This document shows positions 7,302-13,437 of a DNA stretch of 26,809 bases, one piece after another. The stretch comes from CAYRPN01 sp964426135 (lineage in GTDB: Bacteria; Planctomycetota; Phycisphaerae; Phycisphaerales; Phycisphaeraceae): contig CAYRPN010000077.1 of assembly GCA_964426135.1 (NCBI GenBank), forward strand, positions 1 through 26,809, written 5' to 3'. The position numbers and the translations under genes were made by a program. Numbering within the stretch: the stretch's first letter is position 1; the number at the start of each line of letters is the position of its first letter. Below the pieces are notes generated by a model. The model worked only from the letters and a program-made list of their open reading frames with translations. It did not search any database and was not told where the DNA came from.

Positions 7302-8942
7302 TTACTCCACCCCCATCGCCCCCGGATACCACGCGGGCAGCACTTTCGCCGGCTCGTCGAAAATCTTCAGCACATCCGCCGGCACGTGCTTCTTGTTCAC
7401 GATGATGACGAAGACGTGTTCGTTGAACCAGCCGTCGTAGAGCGTCCAGGTTCCCTTCTGGCCTTTCGCGTCGCCCCAACTGTTTTCGACGAGCCACTTC
7501 ACGGGCGTGGCCTTGGGGATCGCGTCGGCTGCCGCGCCCGGGGCGAGAGGTTGCGTCGGCCGCATGTCCACGCCCATGAACACCATCGCGTGGTTGGAAG
7601 CTTCCGCGCGATAGCGGATGCGGTCGGCCTTGGTCATGGCGAGGTCCACGCCGAAGAGCGGGCCGTAGTCGTAGAGCCGGTCCGCCATCAGGCCCAGCGT
7701 GCTGGACTGGTCCTTGCCCACGTCGGCGGCGAACCAGACCGGCTCGTTGGCGATCACCGACGCCGCGGCGATGGACTTGAGCGCGTCCGATTCGAGGTTG
7801 ACGAAATCCATGTCCGGCGAGCCCGCCATGTTGCGGGCCCGGCTGAACCGCAGGTGCTTGCGGTACGCATTCGTCGGATCGTTGTAGAGGCAAACATAAT
7901 CGCGCAGCGGCACGCCGACGTACTCCTTGTAAAACTCCTGCGGCGTGTACTTGCGCAGCGGCGTCAGCCCCTTCACCGCGCTGGTGGCGGGAGCAGTCGA
8001 CGCAGCGGGCAACACCGCGGCTTCACGCACGTCATCGGCAGGGCGAACTTCGAATTGCCTCAGGCTGCTGGTGTCGCCGGGCTTCACGGCGATGGTCGCG
8101 GCGGGCTGCGGTTTATCGCCGGCCTTGGCGATCTTCTCCTTGCTTTCATCCTCTTTATCGCTTCCGGGGGCGACATAGCGCCATTCAAACTCTTGCGGCG
8201 GCTCGCCGAGGTTGATCACCAGGAACCGATACACCTCTGCCAGCGCCTTCTTCTTGAATTCGCGCAGTTCCGCCACGCTCTTGCCGCCTTTGTGCATCGC
8301 GTGAAGCTTGACCGCGTGCGTGTTGAGCATTCGCTCCAGCACGGTGTTCATCTCGTTCGTGTTCTCGCTGCTCTTGGTTTCGGGCATGACGCTCTTGGGG
8401 ACGACGCCGTATTTCTCGATGAGGTCGACGACAAAGTTCCACCATCCGCCGTCGCCGAGGGTCCATTTGTGGACGAGTTCCCACTCGCGGTCGAGGTAGT
8501 CGGTGTCGCGCATCTCGATCATGTATTCGAGGAAGAGATTGGCCTTCTCCATCTTGTCCCAGAACTGCAGGTACGCGGTGGAGAACTCAAAGCTATCGAG
8601 CTTCTTCGCGTCGATGACCTTAGGCCGCATGGTGTTCAGGCCGGCGAACATCCAGCACCGCCCGCTGGCCTTCTGGTTGGTGACGCCCTTGGTCTTGATG
8701 CGGTGGCTGAAATGGCCGTCCTCGCCGGCGACGATGGCGCGGTTGAGCGACAGATCGTTGATGCTCGCATTGGTCACGGCGTTGTGCCGCACGCGCGTCT
8801 CGGCGTCGAAGCGGAAGCCGATGCGCAGTTCATCGATCAGCGCGGGTGAAAGCGCGCCGTCCTGCGAGGCAGGTTCGGCGACGGCGCTGACACTGGCGGC
8901 GACGAACACGATGAAAGCAATGCAGTAACGGAACAGGGACAT
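7302..8942 (-). CDS. pepC: secreted papain-like aminopeptidase C (bleomycin hydrolase family)
   Basis: This 546-residue C1B cysteine peptidase has the whole catalytic set: Gln90 and Cys96 in TNQKASGRCWMFAG, His451 in NHAMVFMG and Asn487 in WLVENSWG. The C-terminal arm ending LPAWYPGAMGVE parallels the arm of PepC/bleomycin hydrolase that enters the active site and imposes aminopeptidase activity. It differs from typical cytosolic PepC in two ways. It has a signal peptide (MSLFRYCIAFIVFVAASVSA, cleavage near AVA-E), and it has a Lys/Ala/Pro-rich insert at about residues 261-325. The start at 8942 is supported by GGAG about 6 nt upstream; the frame extends to 9332 through repeat DNA. It is followed 58 bp later by the toxin-antitoxin genes. 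Confidence 0.93.
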   Translation of the reverse strand: MSLFRYCIAFIVFVAASVSAVAEPASQDGALSPALIDELRIGFRFDAETRVRHNAVTNASINDLSLNRAIVAGEDGHFSHRIKTKGVTNQKASGRCWMFAGLNTMRPKVIDAKKLDSFEFSTAYLQFWDKMEKANLFLEYMIEMRDTDYLDREWELVHKWTLGDGGWWNFVVDLIEKYGVVPKSVMPETKSSENTNEMNTVLERMLNTHAVKLHAMHKGGKSVAELREFKKKALAEVYRFLVINLGEPPQEFEWRYVAPGSDKEDESKEKIAKAGDKPQPAATIAVKPGDTSSLRQFEVRPADDVREAAVLPAASTAPATSAVKGLTPLRKYTPQEFYKEYVGVPLRDYVCLYNDPTNAYRKHLRFSRARNMAGSPDMDFVNLESDALKSIAAASVIANEPVWFAADVGKDQSSTLGLMADRLYDYGPLFGVDLAMTKADRIRYRAEASNHAMVFMGVDMRPTQPLAPGAAADAIPKATPVKWLVENSWGDAKGQKGTWTLYDGWFNEHVFVIIVNKKHVPADVLKIFDEPAKVLPAWYPGAMGVE

Positions 8943-8970
8943 GGGGAGCTCCATTTTCATTTTGAAACCA

Positions 8971-9000
8971 TTGACCACCGAGACACAGAGGGCGCAGAGA
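8971..9000. repeat. ACCGAGACACAGAG-type dispersed repeat fragment
   Basis: This purine-rich segment resembles the 'accacagagacacagagagcacagag' class of intergenic repeat often seen in planctomycetes and other bacteria. Only one arm is present here. It is noted from recognition, not from a second copy in the window. Confidence 0.4.
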
Positions 9001-9051
9001 GCAGACAAGTCAGAGGAAGCTATGAAACAGGAATCGGGACGAGGTAATCGT

Positions 9052-9247
9052 CTATTGATGGTCACTTTAGAAAAAGCCGCCAGACGCGAGTTTCGCACTC
9101 CCCTCCCTTTTAGGGAGGGGCAGGGGGAGGGTCGGGCAAACAGCCTGATTGGAGCCACAATCATGCAGATCGCCCGACCCTCCCCTAACCCCTCCCTAGG
9201 AGGGAGGGGAATCGAACCGCGGCCTTTTCTAAAGTGACCGTCAATAG
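9052..9247. repeat. MITE-like palindromic element with 29-bp terminal inverted repeats
   Basis: The outer arms 9052-9080 and 9219-9247 are reverse complements over 29 bp with two mismatches; each reads CTATTGA(T/C)GGTCACTTTA followed by GAAAA. Nested inside is a 116-bp core (9097-9212) whose ends are CTCCCCTCCC-type hairpins. The same 116-bp core occurs at 13205-13320 in the opposite orientation. The element has no coding content and lies between pepC and the 272-residue gene. The nested-palindrome form fits a non-autonomous mobile or REP-like element; a transposase source is not visible. Confidence 0.8.
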
Positions 9248-9326
9248 CGGTCGGGCCGAGTCCGCGAGGCCCACCTGCTTCCGCGGCGAAGGCACGGGTG
9301 GGCCTCGAAGACTCGGCCCGACCGCT
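9246..9326. repeat. second palindrome (type B), 30-bp arms around a 20-nt loop
   Basis: Left arm 9246-9275 and right arm 9296-9326 are near-perfect reverse complements (AGCGGTCGGGCCGAGTC..., one small mismatch region). It abuts the terminal repeat of the preceding element, with a 2-bp overlap. It lies 31 bp downstream of the stop of the 272-residue gene and could serve as its terminator hairpin, without a T-tract. Confidence 0.8.
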
Positions 9327-9356
9327 AACCATCGAACCGTTGGCACGCTTCCGTTC

Positions 9357-10175
9357 TCACGGCAACTCCACGTCGCGCAGCTTAATCGGCACTTCGATTT
9401 CCTTCACGTCGGTGATGAGCGTGATTTTCAGCCGCGCCGTTTCCGGCAGCGGATCTTCGCCGAGGATTTCGTACGTCGTCGCGCCGACCAGGCCGGTGAC
9501 GACGCTGCTGCCGGTGGAGAGCGGGTTGTCCTTGTCGTCGACGATGTCGATGCGGCTGATGGCGTCGAGTTTGCCGGTGGCTTTGATCTTCGCGTACACG
9601 ACCAGCGGGCCGCCCTTCGGATTGAACTCAGTGAGTTTCAGATTCACCTCGGCCGACTTCAACTCCGCCGCGTCGAGCGTCTTGCCGACGTGGCGGCCTG
9701 GATCCTTGATGAGGACATCCGTGCTCTTGCCGGCCAGCAGTTTCACGGAGCCTTCGAGAGTCGCGATCTTCGTGGCGCTGCGCGGCGGCGTGTCGAGGGT
9801 GATCGCGAGTTTGATCTTGTCGCGCGGAGGGTTCTTCACGCCGAACCACATCTGGCTGCGATCCAGCGGCTGTGAATCCTTCAGATCAGGGCCGAAATCG
9901 GTGCGCTGCTGCTGCAGAACGTTGCTCTTGTCGTCGACGGCTTTAATCTTCAGATCGCGGTAGCGCACGGCATCGGCCACGACCTGGCCGGAAAGAAGCG
10001 CGGTGACTCGGAGCGACGGCTGCTCATCGAAGACGATTTCATCCTCGCTGCGCTTCTCGAAGGACCGACCGCGCGTTTCATGGATGCCGGCGACGGTAAC
10101 CGTGACGGCGTCATCGGCGGCGGCGATGCCCGGCGACAGCACGGCGATGCACGACAACAAGAGCAGAGCTCGCAT
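9357..10175 (-). CDS. secreted hypothetical protein, 272 residues
   Basis: It has a classical signal peptide (MRALLLLSCIAVLSPGIAAA, cleavage before DD at about 21). The mature part of about 250 residues is rich in alternating beta-strand patterns (KIKLAITLDTPPRSATKIA, LKITLITDVKEIEVPIKL), suggesting two or more immunoglobulin-like or other beta-sandwich domains. There are no catalytic motifs, cysteines or membrane helices after the signal. I do not recognise a named family. CGGAGA lies about 9 nt before the ATG. It probably acts in the periplasm or at the outer surface. It is flanked by repeat DNA on its 3' side and by the ptsN-like gene 130 bp upstream on the same strand. Confidence 0.75.
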   Translation of the reverse strand: MRALLLLSCIAVLSPGIAAADDAVTVTVAGIHETRGRSFEKRSEDEIVFDEQPSLRVTALLSGQVVADAVRYRDLKIKAVDDKSNVLQQQRTDFGPDLKDSQPLDRSQMWFGVKNPPRDKIKLAITLDTPPRSATKIATLEGSVKLLAGKSTDVLIKDPGRHVGKTLDAAELKSAEVNLKLTEFNPKGGPLVVYAKIKATGKLDAISRIDIVDDKDNPLSTGSSVVTGLVGATTYEILGEDPLPETARLKITLITDVKEIEVPIKLRDVELP

Positions 10176-10214
10176 GGGTTTCTCCGAGTTCAGGGCGCGA
10201 CGATGCCGGGAACC

Positions 10215-10220
10215 ATCATA
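10215..10220 (-). promoter_or_regulatory. candidate -10 box for the secreted 272-residue protein
   Basis: The minus strand reads TATGAT, 5/6 of the consensus, 40 nt before the ATG at 10175. There is no recognisable -35 box at the right distance. Confidence 0.27.
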
Positions 10221-10269
10221 CGTCGCGTGCGGCGGATATTGATCGGTCGGAGGCGTCGAGGTCAGAAGT

Positions 10270-10298
10270 GTTCCGCCTTTCGAGCGGGCGCTAACGGC
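10270..10298. repeat. short dispersed repeat, second copy of the 1503-1530 element
   Basis: It contains CGAGCGGGCGCTAACGG preceded by TTCCGCCTT and matches 1503-1530 closely. It lies just downstream of the ptsN-like stop codon (10308) on the leftward transcript. Confidence 0.6.
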
Positions 10299-10307
10299 GG
10301 ACCCCCA

Positions 10308-10778
10308 TCACCCCACGACTTCCTTCGCCTCGTGATCGGTGATGACGCGGTACATGCCGGCGCCATCGGTCGCGGCGCGGATGGCGCTGCGGAAGGTGGT
10401 CTCGGTGAGCATGCGACTGATGGTGGCCAGCGCCTGGATGTGCGGGCCGGTCTGGTCCTGCGGGCTGACGAGGAGGAAGATGAGATCGACGGGCTTGCGG
10501 TCGATGGAGCCGTACTCGATGGGCCGGGCGGTTTTGCCGATGGCCATGGCGAGGCGTGCGATGCCCGCGCATTTGCCGTGCGGGATGCCGATGCCGTGGC
10601 CGATGCCGGTGGTGCGGGTCTGCTCGCGCGACCAGACGGCCTTCTTGAGCGCCTCGCGGTCGGTGATGCCGACGCGATCGGCCAGAAGGTCGATGAGTTC
10701 GTAGATCGCCGCCTCTTTCGTTTCCGCCTTGAGAGGGGCTTTCACGCAGTCAGCCTGAAGTACGTCTGTCAAACGCAT
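10308..10778 (-). CDS. ptsN: PTS EIIA domain protein, nitrogen-PTS (PtsN) type
   Basis: This single-domain 156-residue EIIA of the fructose/mannitol superfamily has its phosphorylatable His67 in the motif GIGIPHGKC, and it has conserved flanks (REQTRTTGIGHGIGIPH upstream, VDLIFLLVSPQ and HIQALATISRML downstream). The length equals free-standing EIIA-Ntr. Such proteins usually regulate rather than transport, accepting phosphate from a PTS phosphorelay. No EI, HPr or permease gene is visible here. The start at 10778 (MRLTDVLQAD) has GGAAG 6 nt upstream and matches the family start; the longer frame to 10925 reads unrelated intergenic sequence. Confidence 0.9.
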   Translation of the reverse strand: MRLTDVLQADCVKAPLKAETKEAAIYELIDLLADRVGITDREALKKAVWSREQTRTTGIGHGIGIPHGKCAGIARLAMAIGKTARPIEYGSIDRKPVDLIFLLVSPQDQTGPHIQALATISRMLTETTFRSAIRAATDGAGMYRVITDHEAKEVVG

Positions 10779-11212
10779 CGGACACTTCCGATTGCACGCG
10801 GGTGGTTGAGGCGTCGCCTGTGTTGGACACAGAGCGACGGGGCAGGACTGCGGCCAATCCCACGGGGAGAGAAGATGATATCGGTGTGCATGGGCGTGTT
10901 CAACCAACGAGGACGCGTGCGACAAGATTTCATGAAGGCGCGCGGGGTGTCGTGCGCATCAACATGCGGAGAACGCGGATTAGCGGATGCACCGCAGGTG
11001 CCTGTTCCCGCTTCCGACGGTGTCCCAAAATGATTGGACCGTCGTTCCGCTTCCGTCCAGACGCCTGCGGCGTTTCCGCTAAACGATGTTGCTCGACCGC
11101 ATGCGATCGAAAACTTACCGCGCGTCGCTGGACAATTCGCGCGGAACATGCTTCAATCCTTCACCCTTCCCCACCTTCGCGCCGGCCACGGCGCCGCTAT
11201 GAGGATCCGCGC
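10779..11212. other. divergent intergenic region between ptsN and the ABC cluster
   Basis: I see no supported gene. It holds the hairpin at 10813-10838 described separately. It also has a small hairpin ACGCC-TGC-GGCGT (11061-11073) followed by a GCTAAACG tail (11078-11085) of the same kind as elsewhere in the window. Promoters for the divergent genes should lie here, but no convincing -35/-10 pair stands out. Confidence 0.6.
10813..10838 (-). promoter_or_regulatory. hairpin upstream of ptsN, possible leader structure or operator
   Basis: GTCGC-CTGTG, loop TTGGA, CACAG-(A)-GCGAC forms a 10-bp stem with one bulged base, 35 nt before the ptsN start codon. The inner CTGTG/CACAG dyad could also be a protein-binding site. 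Its role is inferred from position only. Confidence 0.35.
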
Positions 11213-12181
11213 ATGATTGAGGTTCAGGACCTGGTCAAATGGTACGGTCCCGTTTTGGCCGTCGACCATCTGAACTTCGCGATCAGTCCGGGCAGGATCG
11301 TCGGCTTCCTCGGCCCCAACGGCGCGGGCAAGACGACCACCATCCGGATACTCACCGGCTACCTCCCGCCCACCGGCGGCAGGGCCGCGGTCGCGGGGTT
11401 CGATGTCATCAAACAGCCCGACGAAGCACGCAAGAACATCGGCTATCTGCCCGAAACCGCGCCGCTCTACCTGGAGATGCGCGTCGATGAATATCTGCAT
11501 TACCGCGGCCGGCTGCACGGGATGCCGCGCAAGCTCCGCGCTTCCCGCATCGATGACGTAACCGAACGCTGCGGCCTGGAGAAAATCCGCAAGCGCGTCA
11601 TCGGCCACCTCTCGCGCGGCAACCGCCAGCGCGTGGGCCTGGCGCAGGCGATCCTGCACGACCCGAAGGTCCTGATCCTCGACGAGCCGACCGCCGGCTT
11701 CGACCCCACGCAGGTCACGCAGGTGCGCAAACTGATTCAGGAATTGAAAGGCCGGCACACGATTCTGCTCTCGACGCATATTCTCCCGGAGGTGGAGCAG
11801 ATCGCCGACGAAGTGATCATCATCGCCGGCGGCAAGATCGTGGCCCAGGGCGAGCCCTCCGCGCTTCGGCAAAACGTGGGCGCCAAGGGCGCGGTCGTGC
11901 TGGAAGTGAAGGCGGCCAGCGAGGCAGTGTCGCGACTGATCACGGCGATGCCCGGCGTATCCACCGTGAAAGCGCAGCCCCTGCCCGATGGCTGGACGCG
12001 AGCGATCATTCAAGGCAGTGATTCGCAGGATCTGCGTGAACCCTTAGGCAGAGCGGTTGCGAGCAACAACTGGCTGATCCGCGAGATGCGCCACGAAGGC
12101 GCGACGCTGGAGCAGTTCTTCGTTCAGATTACCGCCTCGCAGGCCGGCCGCGTGGCGGAGACGGTGAAGGACGCGGGATGA
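11213..12181 (+). CDS. ABC transporter ATP-binding protein, GldA-like
   Basis: This 322-residue ATPase has Walker A GPNGAGKT (34-41), a Q-loop region IGYLPETAPLY (about 77-87), signature LSRGNRQRVGLAQ (from 133), Walker B VLILDEPTAGFD (153-164) and the switch His189 in STHI. The YLPE and LSxGxRQRVG forms are typical of the GldA/ABC-2 branch. The C-terminal 110 residues form the accessory domain usual in this branch. It would power the permease encoded next. The ATG at 11213 gives the family-typical start MIEVQDLVKWYG; the frame continues upstream without homology. First gene of a rightward cluster of four. Confidence 0.93.
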   Translation: MIEVQDLVKWYGPVLAVDHLNFAISPGRIVGFLGPNGAGKTTTIRILTGYLPPTGGRAAVAGFDVIKQPDEARKNIGYLPETAPLYLEMRVDEYLHYRGRLHGMPRKLRASRIDDVTERCGLEKIRKRVIGHLSRGNRQRVGLAQAILHDPKVLILDEPTAGFDPTQVTQVRKLIQELKGRHTILLSTHILPEVEQIADEVIIIAGGKIVAQGEPSALRQNVGAKGAVVLEVKAASEAVSRLITAMPGVSTVKAQPLPDGWTRAIIQGSDSQDLREPLGRAVASNNWLIREMRHEGATLEQFFVQITASQAGRVAETVKDAG

Positions 12182-12201
12182 ATCGCAGGGAAGAACTGAA
12201 T

Positions 12202-12363
12202 CACAAAGGACACAAAGGCACAAAGAACACGAAGAAGATCATGGATGAGTGGCGGGATTGGGTTCCTTGAATCAGTCGGCACCATGAAACACGCCGCGAC
12301 TTGCATGACGTCCAGGATTGTCTCCCTCAACTTTGTGTTCTTCGTGCCTCTGTGTCCTTCGTG
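12202..12363. repeat. inverted repeat of the CACAAAGGACACAAAGGCAC class
   Basis: Arms 12202-12234 and 12331-12363 are reverse complements in 29 of 33 positions. The sequence class (runs of GGACACAAAGGCACGAAG) is a widespread intergenic repeat in planctomycetes and some other bacteria. It lies between the ATPase and permease genes of the same cluster, so a transcript would carry a long hairpin with a loop of about 96 nt. Confidence 0.8.
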
Positions 12364-12407
12364 TTAGATCACGGCCGCAAGACAACTGAGCGCATGCAAA
12401 TACAGAT

Positions 12408-13130
12408 ATGAACCGCACCCTCACCATCGCGCAGCGGGAACTGACGAGCCTGTTCTTCTCGCCCATCGCCTACGTCGTGCTCGGGCTCTTCGCCTTGGGC
12501 GCCACGGGCATCTTTTTCATTTACTTCGGCCCCGGTGAACAGGCCACCATGCGCCCCACCTTCGAGTGGATCGTGTGGCTGCTCATCTTCCTCGCGCCGG
12601 CGGTCAGCATGCGCCTGATCAGCGAAGAGTTCCGCGCCGGCACCATCGAGCCGCTGCTCACCGCTCCCGTCAGCGAAATGCACGTCGTGCTGGGCAAGTG
12701 GCTCGGAGCGTTCGGGTTCTTCTGCGTGCTCCTGATCGCACCGGTGGGGGTGCTCGTCGCGGTCATGGAGTTTTCCGCCGACCCGGACTACGGCCCGATC
12801 TTCACCGGCATGCTCGGCTTGATCCTGGTCGGTGGGCTTTATCTGGCGATCGGCACGTTCGCCTCGGCCGCGACCAAGGATCAGATCATCTCCTTCCTGC
12901 TCACCGTCTTCATCATCAGCCTGTTCACCGTCGCACTGCACTTTGTCGCGGAGGCGGAGTTCTGGACCAACGACATGAAGCGGGCCCTGAAGTTCATCAA
13001 CGTCTTCGGCCAGTTCGAGGATTTTGCCAAAGGCGTGCTGACGCTGAGCAATCTCGTGTTCTTCGGCACCGGCACGGCGCTGTTTCTTTTCATGGCAGTG
13101 AAAGTGCTCGAGAGCCGGCGATGGCGGTAG
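12408..13130 (+). CDS. ABC-2 type permease, GldF-like
   Basis: This 240-residue integral membrane protein has about six hydrophobic segments: near residues 17-38, 54-70, 100-120, 135-152, 165-183 and 213-233. It has the amphipathic coupling region MRLISEEFRAGTIEPLLTAPVSE after the second segment, the hallmark of ABC-2/GldF permeases. The length matches GldF. It would form the channel with the upstream ATPase. There is no strong Shine-Dalgarno before the ATG. The gene follows a 226-bp gap occupied by an inverted repeat, so co-transcription is likely but translation may be uncoupled. Confidence 0.9.
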   Translation: MNRTLTIAQRELTSLFFSPIAYVVLGLFALGATGIFFIYFGPGEQATMRPTFEWIVWLLIFLAPAVSMRLISEEFRAGTIEPLLTAPVSEMHVVLGKWLGAFGFFCVLLIAPVGVLVAVMEFSADPDYGPIFTGMLGLILVGGLYLAIGTFASAATKDQIISFLLTVFIISLFTVALHFVAEAEFWTNDMKRALKFINVFGQFEDFAKGVLTLSNLVFFGTGTALFLFMAVKVLESRRWR

Positions 13131-13204
13131 GACGGTACGAGTGAGGAGTGGCGAGTGTGGAGTGATGGGAGAGAAGATGAGGTTGGCCGGGAAGCCAGGA
13201 TCGG

Positions 13205-13320
13205 ACTCCCCTCCCTACTAGGGAGGGGCTGGGGGAGGGTCGGACGCACTGCATGATTGTGGCCCCAATGAGGCTGTGCGCCCGACCCTCCCCTAACCCC
13301 TCCCTGAAAGGGAGGGGAAT
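13205..13320. repeat. 116-bp palindromic core (type A), second copy, inverted
   Basis: It has the same length and CTCCCCTCCC-type ends as 9097-9212. Its central part (TGCATGATTGTGG...) matches the reverse complement of the first copy at about 50 of 57 positions. The outer terminal repeats seen at 9052 and 9247 are absent here. Confidence 0.85.
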
Positions 13321-13324
13321 CAGA

Positions 13325-13415
13325 CCGTAGGGTGCGTCAAGTCCGCGCGGACGCACCACGAAGCAGAACGCGGGTCCAGTACGGTGCGTCCGCGCGGACT
13401 TGACGCACCCTACGG
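13325..13415. repeat. perfect 33-bp inverted repeat (type B palindrome) before the gldG-like gene
   Basis: Arms 13325-13357 and 13383-13415 are exact reverse complements over 33 bp around a 25-nt loop. Each arm contains the self-complementary GTCCGCGCGGAC. The right arm ends 22 nt before the start codon at 13438. Confidence 0.9.
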
Positions 13416-13437
13416 CAAGGATGGAAACGGCAAACCC

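Noticed and set aside
7296..8849. 517-codon rightward open frame opposite pepC
   Set aside because: The leftward frame has all four catalytic residues of PepC; the rightward frame has no recognisable fold.
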